Shown here one piece after another: positions 17,436-25,547 of a DNA stretch of 64,000 nucleotides. The stretch lies in contig NZ_LT906446.1 of the NCBI RefSeq assembly GCF_900187035.1, positions 1,612,001-1,676,000 of the forward strand, in the 5' to 3' direction. Both the position numbers and the translations under genes were made by a program. The first letter of the stretch is position 1; each line of letters begins with the position of its first letter. Below the pieces are notes generated by a model. The model made no database searches. It was not told where the DNA came from and saw only the letters and a program-made list of their open reading frames with translations. This DNA is from Megamonas hypermegale. GTDB taxonomy: Bacteria; Bacillota; Negativicutes; Selenomonadales; Selenomonadaceae.

Positions 17436-18017
17436 TTATTTTACTTTTTTACAAGTAACAATATAAACTGGATTTTGTGCATTAAACATATCATAAGAAC
17501 CAATCTTGCGCAAACGATTAACTTGCACTTGAATTGCTTCATATGTGTAATTTTCTTTTTTTGTCATGTATTCTGTAATCTGTGCTATCGTTTGAATGGT
17601 AACGGCATTTACGATAATTCTGCCACCTGTTTTTAATTTAGTATCAATTAAATCCAAAATTTCAAACATATGCTTTCCACTGCCACCGATGAACACAACA
17701 TCGCAACTAGGTAAATCATCTAAACCTTTTGGTGCTTCTGTAGCAATGACTTCTACATTATTTTCTAATTTAAATTTAGCGATATTTTGATGCAATAAAT
17801 TAACTGCTAAATCCTTTTTCTCTATAGCGTAAACTTTTCCCTGTGGAGCAAGTAAAGCCGCTTCAATGGATAAAGAGCCTGTGCCAGCGCCAATATCCCA
17901 AATGATATCATCTGGTCTAACCTTCGCTTTGCACATCGTCAAAATGCGAATTTCTTCTTTTGTCATCGGCACTTTATCGCGAATAAATTCTTCATCTGCT
18001 ATTCCTGGTAAATTCAA
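17436..18017 (-). CDS. cbiT: Cobalt-precorrin-6B C15-methyltransferase/decarboxylase (CbiT)
   Basis: This 193-residue class I SAM methyltransferase has IWDIGAGTGSLSIEA (motif I) and DVVFIGGSGKHMFEIL, the CbiT signature. It methylates C15 and decarboxylates the C12 acetate. It is encoded separately from cbiE here, although the two are fused as CobL in many bacteria. Confidence 0.94.
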   Translation of the reverse strand: MNLPGIADEEFIRDKVPMTKEEIRILTMCKAKVRPDDIIWDIGAGTGSLSIEAALLAPQGKVYAIEKKDLAVNLLHQNIAKFKLENNVEVIATEAPKGLDDLPSCDVVFIGGSGKHMFEILDLIDTKLKTGGRIIVNAVTIQTIAQITEYMTKKENYTYEAIQVQVNRLRKIGSYDMFNAQNPVYIVTCKKVK

Positions 18018-18050
18018 TAATACACCAACTTTCTTTCTATAATTTTTATA

Positions 18051-18677
18051 TCAACCTTCTACTATCATCACGCAATGAGAAGCTATTTCCTTTGTCTGTG
18101 CTTCTTCTAAGGATAAACAAGCAATTTTTTCATCGGGATAAGACAATCTTGAACAGATATACGCTCTTGCATTTTTATCCCAACCGCGTTCTATTAAATA
18201 TTCTGCAATACGCCCTGAATTAAATTTATTATCCGTGAGCATACCGATAATTCGCCCTTTAACGTATACTAAATCTTCATCTTTTGGCACTCTGCCATGA
18301 AAACTAAGTAAACTTGCTTCTTGCCATGGAAGTGCTATCTTAGCAAATGCAACTTGCATTGAACTAAGCCCCGGAATGACTTTTATCTGCTCAAGCGAAA
18401 AATTCTTTCTCAATGAACTCAGCAAAGAATAATAACCTGGGTCTCCTGACACCATCACAACTACATCATTTTGCTTTAATTCTTCACCGATAAAGTTCAT
18501 AACTGCTTTGATATCAGCTTTTATAGCAAAAGTCTTTTGACCTTCTCGTGCAAAATCAGCTAAAGCCCTACTGCCACCGACTAATACTTTTGCATTTTCA
18601 ATAGCTTTTAAAGCTTTTGGCACTACATATTCTCTTGCACCGGGACCAATGCCAGCTACAATTATTTTAAATTCCAA
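18051..18677 (-). CDS. cbiE: Cobalt-precorrin-7 C5-methyltransferase (CbiE)
   Basis: This 208-residue tetrapyrrole methyltransferase has VAGIGPGAREYVVPKAL at the N-terminus, VVMVSGDPGYYSLL as the SAM loop and VIPGLSSMQVAFAK after it, the CbiE pattern. It overlaps the end of cbiD by 16 bases, so translation is probably coupled. Confidence 0.93.
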   Translation of the reverse strand: MEFKIIVAGIGPGAREYVVPKALKAIENAKVLVGGSRALADFAREGQKTFAIKADIKAVMNFIGEELKQNDVVVMVSGDPGYYSLLSSLRKNFSLEQIKVIPGLSSMQVAFAKIALPWQEASLLSFHGRVPKDEDLVYVKGRIIGMLTDNKFNSGRIAEYLIERGWDKNARAYICSRLSYPDEKIACLSLEEAQTKEIASHCVMIVEG

Positions 18678-19768
18678 CCCAATCTACCACCTATTTGTCT
18701 TGCATTATCATCCATACCTAGGATTTCACCTTTTAAAGTCACAATGACAGTGCCAACATTCAGCGCATTAAATACATGTTGTTGACTGCGCAAACTAGCT
18801 CTCTGTGCTAATAAATCATAATAACCCTTTTGCTTTAAATTATATTTTTCAATAATTGGCATAGCAGCTTCTGTCGTCTTAACTTTAAAAATTTCTTCTA
18901 TACCTTCTTTATCCATGCCGAGTAAAGCAGCATATGAAGCTAATATTTCTAATCTCGCATCAGCTATTTTGCTATGTGTATAAAAAATTCCGCCAGAAAC
19001 TTTTACTAATTTGCCTAAATGACCTAAAAGCAATACGGATTTTATACCTTCATCAGCGGCAAATTCCAACATATGACCGATAAAATTACTCGTTTGAATT
19101 AATGCTTTTTGTGGCAATTCTAAACTCTTTGCTATATTTTCGCCTATTTTTCCCGGAACAAATACTATATCATCAAAACCATTTGCCTTTGCTACGGAAA
19201 TCTGTGGCGTCAAAGAATTTTTAAAGCCTTCTTCGGACATCGGACGCACAATACCTGTCGTTCCAATGATTGAGATGCCACCTTCAATTCCTAATATAGG
19301 ATTTAAAGTTTTTTTAGCTAATTCCACACCTTTCGGTATTGAAATTGTAATATCACAGCCATAATTTTTTGGCAATAATTCGCGTACAACATTTGTCATC
19401 ATCTTGCGCGGGCCTGGATTTATTGCAGGCTGTCCCGGTGCTACAGAAAGACCAGGCTGTGTCACCGTGCCAATTCCTAAACCAGCATGAAAATTTATCA
19501 TTTCACCTTGCGGATTTATTACTACTTCCGTAAACACAGAAGAACCATGTGTAATATCCGGGTCATCGCCACCATCTTTGATGACTTCTGCCTTTGCACC
19601 GTGCTCAGTAAATTCTATGTTTTTAATAGGAATATGCAATAGCTCACCACTTAAAGCATATAAATCTACTTCATTTACGATATTGCCTTGTAGCGCTAAG
19701 ATTGCCGCTTTAGTTCCTGCCGCAGCACATGAACCCGTTGTATAGCCACTTTTCATCTTTTTGTGCAT
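18662..19768 (-). CDS. cbiD: Cobalt-precorrin-5B C1-methyltransferase (CbiD)
   Basis: This 368-residue enzyme is specific to the anaerobic pathway. KSGYTTGSCAAAGTKAA near the N-terminus and PGLSVAPGQPAINPGPRKM are CbiD signatures, and SGGIFYTHSKIADAR lies in the C-terminal half. It is the first gene of the cobalamin operon, directly behind the B12 riboswitch. GGGAG lies about 8 bases before the ATG. Confidence 0.95.
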   Translation of the reverse strand: MHKKMKSGYTTGSCAAAGTKAAILALQGNIVNEVDLYALSGELLHIPIKNIEFTEHGAKAEVIKDGGDDPDITHGSSVFTEVVINPQGEMINFHAGLGIGTVTQPGLSVAPGQPAINPGPRKMMTNVVRELLPKNYGCDITISIPKGVELAKKTLNPILGIEGGISIIGTTGIVRPMSEEGFKNSLTPQISVAKANGFDDIVFVPGKIGENIAKSLELPQKALIQTSNFIGHMLEFAADEGIKSVLLLGHLGKLVKVSGGIFYTHSKIADARLEILASYAALLGMDKEGIEEIFKVKTTEAAMPIIEKYNLKQKGYYDLLAQRASLRSQQHVFNALNVGTVIVTLKGEILGMDDNARQIGGRLGWNLK

Positions 19769-19899
19769 AAAAAAATCTCCCTTAGACAGGAAGATATACT
19801 ACTCCTACATCAGATTTTACCTCAATGTAAAAATATCTATCCACCTGCCCATCTCTCGTGAGTCTGAAAATCTATAAATAAATTTTCGCGGTGTTTTCC

Positions 19900-20044
19900 C
19901 AACAGGCAAGTCTCCTGACTTAGGTTCTTCGCTGTACTTCGCCTTCCCAAATACAATTCAGTGACATAATTGAAGCAAGCTCCCCTTACAGTGGCGGGAC
20001 CGTACCGGCTTTCCGGTTTCCTTATTAAGCTAACGCACCTGTCT
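19900..20044 (-). promoter_or_regulatory. Cobalamin (B12) riboswitch aptamer
   Basis: On the minus strand the leader starts GACAGGTGCG, continues with the conserved core ACGGTCCCGCCACTGTA, and ends with the B12-box-like AGTCAGGAGACTTGCC. Its CCTGT closes P1 with the initial ACAGG. The remaining leader to cbiD (about 19769-19899) holds GGGCAGGTGG (19841-19850), which can compete for the GCCTG strand, and CCTGTC (19785-19790) next to the cbiD ribosome site. The aptamer should shut the operon when adenosylcobalamin is abundant. The exact off-switch (terminator or ribosome-site masking) is not settled by eye. Confidence 0.95.
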
Positions 20045-20065
20045 TTATAAAATTAACATAATAAT

Positions 20066-20094
20066 ATTATAGGCATTATCTTTTAATACTGCAA
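20066..20094 (-). promoter_or_regulatory. Promoter of the cobalamin operon
   Basis: On the minus strand TTGCAG (20094-20089) and TATAAT (20071-20066) are separated by exactly 17 bases. Transcription would start near 20059, just before the riboswitch, giving a leader of about 290 bases. Confidence 0.75.
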
Positions 20095-20106
20095 CTGATT
20101 ATTCAA

Positions 20107-20697
20107 TCACCTATTTTTACTGCTATACATATCTAAAATCTCATCAATTTCACTTTTCGGCATATCAGGCAGATAAATAATTTTCCTTGCTGGAATGCAG
20201 TGCTTGTTTATCATCTTTTCCATGAAAATCATATCAAGCCATTTTCCAGCTTTATAACCGCATTTTGTAAAATGAGCTATTTTTTTATAACCCATTTTTG
20301 TATGAAACATTATGCTTTGCGGATTGGGATACGTTATGCTCGCATATAAATTAGTGATATTTTGTTTTTGCAGTATCGCTTCTAATATTTTATATAATTT
20401 TTCACCTAAATGATTGCCTTGAAATTGTTCCATTATATAGATAGAAGTTTCAAGTCCCCAATTATACGCTACTCTCTGTCTAAATGTAGACGCATATACG
20501 TAACCTGCAATTTTATCATCGACTATTGCTACGATGTACGGAAATTTACTCAATACATTTTCCATTCTCCGTCTAAATTCATCAATACTTGGTACTTCAT
20601 ACTCATATGTAATATCTGTATTTTTTACATATGGAGCATAAATATTTAACAAATCTTCAGCATCACTTAACTGCGCTAAGCGAAATTTTATATTCAT
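20107..20697 (-). CDS. GNAT acetyltransferase, phosphinothricin acetyltransferase-like
   Basis: This 196-residue GNAT protein has the RLAQLSDAEDLLNIYAPYV start and Y-x-Y-E-x-P pattern of the Pat/Bar family of amino-acid-analogue N-acetyltransferases. The acetyl-CoA loop is QGNHLGEKLYK. It has an about 20-residue extension at the C-terminus beyond the domain. The gene shares no transcript with the cobalamin operon, whose promoter starts just beyond its end. The natural substrate cannot be read from the sequence. Confidence 0.82.
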   Translation of the reverse strand: MNIKFRLAQLSDAEDLLNIYAPYVKNTDITYEYEVPSIDEFRRRMENVLSKFPYIVAIVDDKIAGYVYASTFRQRVAYNWGLETSIYIMEQFQGNHLGEKLYKILEAILQKQNITNLYASITYPNPQSIMFHTKMGYKKIAHFTKCGYKAGKWLDMIFMEKMINKHCIPARKIIYLPDMPKSEIDEILDMYSSKNR

Positions 20698-20800
20698 GAA
20701 TAATTCACCTCAAAAAATTTTTAGCTTTAAATATTCTAAAACGATAAAAGATTTAATTTCAACATCTATTTAAATTTAAAATTATAATTGATATTCATTA

Positions 20801-20829
20801 TTGACATTTAATATACAATAAGATATATT
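20801..20829 (+). promoter_or_regulatory. Promoter of the metal P-type ATPase gene
   Basis: TTGACA (20801-20806), a 17-base spacer and TATATT (20824-20829) form a near-consensus promoter. The predicted start, near 20836, falls inside the adjacent CsoR-type palindrome. Confidence 0.8.
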
Positions 20830-20834
20830 TTAAG

Positions 20835-20852
20835 TATACCCCTATGGGTATA
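20835..20852. promoter_or_regulatory. CsoR-type operator over the P-ATPase start site
   Basis: TATACCC-CTAT-GGGTATA is a perfect 7-4-7 palindrome. It matches the A/T-flanked C-run/G-run form of CsoR-family operators and overlaps the predicted transcription start. Repression relieved by metal is the expected outcome. The CsoR-family gene at 10092-10370 is the obvious candidate regulator. Confidence 0.7.
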
Positions 20853-20889
20853 TAAAATTAAAGATAAAATAGGGAAAAGAGGGATTACC

Positions 20890-23361
20890 ATGACTACTTC
20901 TGACAGTTGTTCTTTACACGACAAAAATTTAAATACCCATAATCATTCCACACACGAACACCATTGTAATTGTTGTCATCATGAAGATGATAATACACAT
21001 CACGAAGCAAATTTCCATGAATACCAACAAAAAATTTATAAAATAGATAATATTGATTGTGCTAACTGTGCCGCTAAAATTGAAACTAAACTCAATGAAT
21101 TACCCGAAATTGAGCATGCTTCATTGACATTTCTGACTAAACAGTTAAAAATCACAGCTAAAAATCCCGATGAATTACTCGATACCATCACTAAAATAGC
21201 AAATACTATTGAACCTGGTGTTACTATTACACCATTTCAAAATAATGCTATTCCATCTGGTTATGTAGAAAAAATTTACACGATTGACAATATTGATTGC
21301 GCTAATTGTGCCGCTAAAATTGAACACAAATTAAATGAACTGCCAGAAGTTTATAACGCTACATTGACTTTTGCTACAAAGCAATTGAAAATCGTAGCTA
21401 AAAATCCCGATGAACTTTTGCCTACTATGCGCAAAATAGCCAATAGTGTAGAACCCGGCACTACTATCACTTTGCGCTCAGAAAATAAAAAATCTATTGA
21501 TACACAAGATACAAATTTCTTTAATAAAAAAAATATAGCCATTGCTGAAATCATTATCGGCGCAATTTTATTTGTAATCGGTGAATTCACTGATTTAGTT
21601 CCCGACAAATTTTCACTTTATCTTTATATCATCGCATATTTAATTCTTGGCTGGAAAATAATAAAAACCGCCATAACTAATCTTTTCCGTGGCAATGTCT
21701 TTGATGAAAACTTTTTAATGAGTATCGCTACGCTCGGTGCTTTCGGCATTAAAGAATATCCAGAAGCTGTCGGCGTAATGCTTTTTTATCGCATTGGCGA
21801 ATATTTTGAAGAACGCGCTACAGAAAAAAGTCGCAGTCAAATTATGGAAGCAGTTGATTTACGACCGGAAACAGTCAATTTAATAAAAGATGATAAAATC
21901 ATCTCTCTTCCTGCTGAAAAAGTGCAAGTAAATGATATAATTCTCGTTCGCGCTGGTGATAGAATTCCTGTAGATGGAACAGTCATCGAAGGTGAAAGCC
22001 GCCTTGATACTTCACCTGTAACGGGCGAGCCAGTCCCTATAAAAATTTCACCAAATAGCCATGTAACTTCTGGCTGTCTAAATATATCTGGCGTCATAAA
22101 AATGCGTGTAGATAAAATTCTTTCAGAATCCATGGTTTCTCGCATTTTACAATCGGTTGAAAATGCTGCTGCTAATAAACCTAAAATCGACCGCTTCATA
22201 ACTCGCTTTGCTCGCATTTACACACCAATCGTCGTCGCTATCGCTGCTATCACTGCCATCATTCCATCACTTATAACGGGCAATTGGGAATACTGGATTT
22301 ATACAGCATTGACTTTTCTCGTCATCAGTTGTCCATGTGCTCTTGTATTAAGCGTGCCACTCGCATTCTTTTCTGGTATTGGCAGAGGTTCTCGCCAAGG
22401 CATATTATTCAAAGGCGGTTTAGCCATTGAAGCGCTCAAAAATATCAAGACAATCGTCATGGATAAAACAGGCACTATCACTGAAGGAAGTTTCAAAGTC
22501 AAAGAAATCAATCCTACAGAAAAACATTCCGCTAAAGAATTATTATCCTATTGTGCTAGCGCTGAAAAATTTTCCACACACCCAATCGCCACAAGTATTG
22601 TAAATGAAGCTATAAATCAACAAATCACGCTCCAAACAGCACAAGAAAATCAAGAAATCGCTGGTGAAGGTTTAGTCTGCAAAATAAATAATCAAAATAT
22701 CCTCTGCGGTAATAAGCGCTTGATGAAACGCTTTAATATCGCATTGCCTGATGATATAAAAAATTCTGCTAGCACAGAAATATTCATAGCTATAAATAAT
22801 GAATATGCTGGCTCTATAATCATTGGAGATACGATAAAAAAAGACGCTAAAACAACTATTCAAAAATTAAAATCTTTAGGCTTAGTAACTGCTATGTTAA
22901 CGGGAGATAATGAACATACAGCTCATGCCGTAGCTAATGAAGTCGGCATTGATAAAGTTCATGCAAAACTTTTGCCAGATGGTAAATTGGAAAAACTTTC
23001 TTCGCTGCGCAGTGAATACGGCAATGTATTTTTTGTCGGTGACGGCATAAATGACGCTCCAATCTTAGCTGGTGCCGATGTTGGCGCAGCTATGGGAAGT
23101 GGCGCTGATGCCGCAATCGAAGCCGCTGATGTCGTATTCATGAATTCTAAAGTTCATTCTATCTTACAAGCTATAAATATTTCTCGTGATACGCTCAAAA
23201 TAGCTTGGCAAAATGTCGTATTTGCCATAGCTGTAAAAGTATTAATCATGGTGCTAGGTCTTGCAGGATATGCTTCCATGTGGGCAGCCGTATTTGCTGA
23301 TACTGGCGTTGCCATGATATGTATTTTAAACTCAATTAGAATTCTCTATAAAAAATACTAA
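20890..23361 (+). CDS. Heavy-metal P1B-type ATPase, Zn/Cd/Pb export type
   Basis: This 823-residue metal exporter begins with a His/Cys-rich stretch (HHCNCCHHEDD). Two near-identical HMA domains follow (about residues 50-110 and 128-190), each with NIDCANCAAKIE, then six to eight TM segments. The TM metal site is SCPCALVLS, usual for P1B-2 (Zn/Cd/Pb) enzymes. The phosphorylation site is DKTGTITEG and the hinge is GDGINDAP. The length fits the CadA/ZntA family with a doubled sensor domain. A CsoR-type operator covers its start site, which is unusual for this subgroup. Copper specificity is less likely from the TM motifs. Confidence 0.9.
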   Translation: MTTSDSCSLHDKNLNTHNHSTHEHHCNCCHHEDDNTHHEANFHEYQQKIYKIDNIDCANCAAKIETKLNELPEIEHASLTFLTKQLKITAKNPDELLDTITKIANTIEPGVTITPFQNNAIPSGYVEKIYTIDNIDCANCAAKIEHKLNELPEVYNATLTFATKQLKIVAKNPDELLPTMRKIANSVEPGTTITLRSENKKSIDTQDTNFFNKKNIAIAEIIIGAILFVIGEFTDLVPDKFSLYLYIIAYLILGWKIIKTAITNLFRGNVFDENFLMSIATLGAFGIKEYPEAVGVMLFYRIGEYFEERATEKSRSQIMEAVDLRPETVNLIKDDKIISLPAEKVQVNDIILVRAGDRIPVDGTVIEGESRLDTSPVTGEPVPIKISPNSHVTSGCLNISGVIKMRVDKILSESMVSRILQSVENAAANKPKIDRFITRFARIYTPIVVAIAAITAIIPSLITGNWEYWIYTALTFLVISCPCALVLSVPLAFFSGIGRGSRQGILFKGGLAIEALKNIKTIVMDKTGTITEGSFKVKEINPTEKHSAKELLSYCASAEKFSTHPIATSIVNEAINQQITLQTAQENQEIAGEGLVCKINNQNILCGNKRLMKRFNIALPDDIKNSASTEIFIAINNEYAGSIIIGDTIKKDAKTTIQKLKSLGLVTAMLTGDNEHTAHAVANEVGIDKVHAKLLPDGKLEKLSSLRSEYGNVFFVGDGINDAPILAGADVGAAMGSGADAAIEAADVVFMNSKVHSILQAINISRDTLKIAWQNVVFAIAVKVLIMVLGLAGYASMWAAVFADTGVAMICILNSIRILYKKY

Positions 23362-23369
23362 AAATCCTT

Positions 23370-23402
23370 AAACTGCTGATTTTCTTATCAGCAGTTTTTT
23401 AT
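23370..23402 (+). terminator. Terminator after the P-type ATPase gene
   Basis: The hairpin AAACTGCTGAT-TTTCTT-ATCAGCAGTTT is followed by a T run, 9 bases after the ATPase stop. Confidence 0.9.
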
Positions 23403-23407
23403 TTTCA

Positions 23408-23416
23408 TGATATAAT
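23408..23416 (+). promoter_or_regulatory. Extended -10 promoter before tatA
   Basis: TGA-TATAAT lies about 40 bases before the tatA start. It is identical to the element upstream of csoR. A -35 box is not obvious. Confidence 0.5.
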
Positions 23417-23455
23417 TTAATTATGAAAACCATATAAACATAAAGGAGAATTAAA

Positions 23456-23650
23456 ATGTTTGGACTCGGTATTCCTGAACTTATTTTAATTTTAGTGATT
23501 GCTCTCGTGATTTTCGGTCCTAAAAAATTGCCAGAAATCAGCAAAGCACTCGGCAAAAGCATTAAAGAATTTAGAAATTCCACTTCAGATATCACAGAAA
23601 CAGCTAAAACCATAAAAGATGTATCTGATGTTGCAAAAAAATTAAAATAA
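23456..23650 (+). CDS. tatA: Twin-arginine translocase subunit TatA
   Basis: This 64-residue protein has one N-terminal TM helix (about 4-21), the FGPKKLPE hinge and an amphipathic helix with a charged tail, the TatA/E design. TatA forms the pore for folded, often molybdenum-containing, Tat substrates. tatC is not in the window. Its place in front of moaC suggests co-expression with molybdenum cofactor synthesis. Confidence 0.92.
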   Translation: MFGLGIPELILILVIALVIFGPKKLPEISKALGKSIKEFRNSTSDITETAKTIKDVSDVAKKLK

Positions 23651-23671
23651 CAATCATTTGAGGTATATATT

Positions 23672-24154
23672 TTGACAACAAATTTTACTCATTTTAATAA
23701 TGAAGGAAATGCTATCATGGTAGATGTCAATGACAAAGACATCACAGACCGCATTGCCATTGCTAAAGGCTCTATCAAAGTAAATGAAGATGTCTTTTAT
23801 GCCATTAAAAATAATACAGCTAAAAAAGGCGATGTCCTAGCTGTCGCTCGCATTGCTGGTATCATGGCGGCAAAAAAAACAAGCGATATAATTCCACTTT
23901 GTCATCCGCTTTTTATAACTAAAGCCACTGTCGATTTTGAATTAGATGAAACAAATTTTTTAATAAATGCCATTGTACAAACGAAAGTTAGTGGAAAAAC
24001 AGGTGTAGAAATGGAAGCACTCCATGCTGTAAGCGTTGCACTTTTAACCATTTATGATATGTGTAAGGCACTTGACCGCTCTATGGAAATATTAAACATC
24101 CATTTAGTGCATAAAGAAGGCGGCAAATCTGGAATTTATGATAGAAAGGCGTAA
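23672..24154 (+). CDS. moaC: Cyclic pyranopterin monophosphate synthase (MoaC)
   Basis: This 160-residue enzyme converts the MoaA product into cyclic pyranopterin monophosphate. The family core is [13 protein letters not shown] with the catalytic region [24 protein letters not shown]. The TTG start at 23672 is chosen because the residues before MVDVNDKD ([11 protein letters not shown]) align with the normal MoaC N-terminus. GAGG lies 8 bases upstream. It starts the run moaC-MOSC-mog-PPOX. Confidence 0.93.
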   Translation: MTTNFTHFNNEGNAIMVDVNDKDITDRIAIAKGSIKVNEDVFYAIKNNTAKKGDVLAVARIAGIMAAKKTSDIIPLCHPLFITKATVDFELDETNFLINAIVQTKVSGKTGVEMEALHAVSVALLTIYDMCKALDRSMEILNIHLVHKEGGKSGIYDRKA

Positions 24155-24157
24155 TAT

Positions 24158-24595
24158 ATGGGAAAAATTTTAGCTGTATGTATCAGTGAAAAAAAAGGAA
24201 CATTAAAAAAGGCAATACCTGTTGGCGAAATGATAAAAGACTTCGGTTTAAAAAATGATGCTCATGCTGGCAAATGGCATCGCCAAATAAGTTTACTCGC
24301 AGTAGAAGCCGTTCGACAATTTTCAAATAAATACGATATGAAAGTACCTGCTGGCGCATTCGGTGAAAATCTCTTAGTTGAAGGCATTGATTTAAAACAT
24401 TTGCCCGTAGGTACAAAATTAAAATGTAATGATATCTTGCTTGAAATAACACAAATTGGCAAAAAATGTCATTTAGGCTGTAATATTCAAAAACAAACAG
24501 GTGAATGTATCATGCCTAATGAAGGTGTTTTTGCTATCGTTTTAAATGGTGGCATTATAAAAGCAAATGATGTGATTACAATAGAAGGTGATTAA
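24158..24595 (+). CDS. MOSC-domain protein
   Basis: This 145-residue MOSC (Moco sulfurase C-terminal) domain protein has HAGKWHRQISLLA, GAFGENLLVEG and GKKCHLGCNI with the conserved Cys. MOSC proteins bind molybdopterin and carry sulfur. Stand-alone versions beside moaC and mog are common in anaerobes. It lies 3 bases after moaC, and its stop abuts the mog start. A role in sulfurating or handling the cofactor is inferred. Confidence 0.88.
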   Translation: MGKILAVCISEKKGTLKKAIPVGEMIKDFGLKNDAHAGKWHRQISLLAVEAVRQFSNKYDMKVPAGAFGENLLVEGIDLKHLPVGTKLKCNDILLEITQIGKKCHLGCNIQKQTGECIMPNEGVFAIVLNGGIIKANDVITIEGD

Positions 24596-25084
24596 ATGTT
24601 TAAAGCCGCTATTATAACAGCTAGTGATAAAGGTTATAAAGGATTGCGCGAAGATTTAAGTGGCTCTTGCATAAAAAAAATTCTCGAAGAAGCTAATTAT
24701 GAAGTTGTGTCTATCGATGTTTTGCCCGATGAGAGAAATTTAATTGCCGATAAATTAATAGAACTATCCGATAAAAAAATTCCGCTCATCTTCACTACTG
24801 GTGGAACTGGATTTTCTCCACGCGACAATACACCTGAAGCAACCCGCGATATCATTGAAAAAGAAACACCGGGAATTTCTGAAGCAATTCGCGCTTATAG
24901 CCTTAAGATAACACCGCGCGCTATGCTCAGTCGCGCTACATCTGGTATCAGAAAACAATCTTTGATAATCAACCTTCCTGGCAGTCCTAAGGCTGTCAAA
25001 GAATGTTTAGATTATATACTGCCAACTTTAGACCATGGCTTAAAAATCATGCTTAATCTTGACAGTGAATGTGCTAGAAAGTAA
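24596..25084 (+). CDS. mog: Molybdopterin adenylyltransferase (MogA/MoaB family)
   Basis: This 162-residue enzyme adenylates molybdopterin before metal insertion. FTTGGTGFSPRDNTPEAT is the family signature, and NLPGSPKAVKECLDYI closes the fold. It is fused by position to the MOSC gene with no gap, so they are co-translated. MoaB-type naming is equally possible. Confidence 0.92.
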   Translation: MFKAAIITASDKGYKGLREDLSGSCIKKILEEANYEVVSIDVLPDERNLIADKLIELSDKKIPLIFTTGGTGFSPRDNTPEATRDIIEKETPGISEAIRAYSLKITPRAMLSRATSGIRKQSLIINLPGSPKAVKECLDYILPTLDHGLKIMLNLDSECARK

Positions 25085-25098
25085 TTGGAGGTTTTATC

Positions 25099-25491
25099 AT
25101 GCAAGAAGTTTATGAATTTCTAAAATCAGCAAAAACTTATTATTTAGCTACAATAGAAGATGAACAGCCACGCGTACGACCATTTGGCACCATCAACTTA
25201 TTTGAAGATAAATTGTATATTCAAACTGGCAAGAAAAAAGATGTAGCTAAGCAAATTGCTAAAAATCCTAAAGTAGAACTTTGTGCTATGAAAGACGATA
25301 CTTGGCTTAGAATTTCTGCTACACTCGTTGAAGATAATCGCCTTAGTGCACAAGAAGATATGTTAAACCATTATCCTACACTAAAAAGCATGTACAAAGC
25401 AGGCGATGGTAATACTGTTGTTTATTATTTAAAAGATGCAACTGCTACTTTTGCTTCTTTAACTGGTAAATCAAAAACAGTAACATTCTAA
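25099..25491 (+). CDS. Pyridoxamine 5'-phosphate oxidase-like flavin protein
   Basis: This 130-residue split-barrel protein of the PPOX superfamily has YYLATIEDEQPRVRPFG near the N-terminus, the FMN-binding edge. It has a GGAGG ribosome site and lies 14 bases after mog. The family includes FMN-dependent reductases and F420/heme binders. No specific substrate is evident, and a link to the molybdenum genes is positional only. Confidence 0.83.
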   Translation: MQEVYEFLKSAKTYYLATIEDEQPRVRPFGTINLFEDKLYIQTGKKKDVAKQIAKNPKVELCAMKDDTWLRISATLVEDNRLSAQEDMLNHYPTLKSMYKAGDGNTVVYYLKDATATFASLTGKSKTVTF

Positions 25492-25503
25492 TAAAATATA
25501 AGT

Positions 25504-25546
25504 AAAAAGCCTTTCGTCTAAAAAATAATGACAAAAGGCTTTTATT
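25504..25546. terminator. Bidirectional terminator between the PPOX gene and xdhC
   Basis: AAAAGCCTTT-GTC pairs with GAC-AAAGGCTTTT between two convergent genes, with T-rich sequence on both strands. Confidence 0.85.
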
Positions 25547-25547
25547 T

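Noticed and set aside
20789-20803. Fur-like box upstream of the metal P-ATPase
   Set aside because: TGATATTCATTATTG has three mismatches from the 7-1-7 consensus, and the clear CsoR-type site explains the regulation better.
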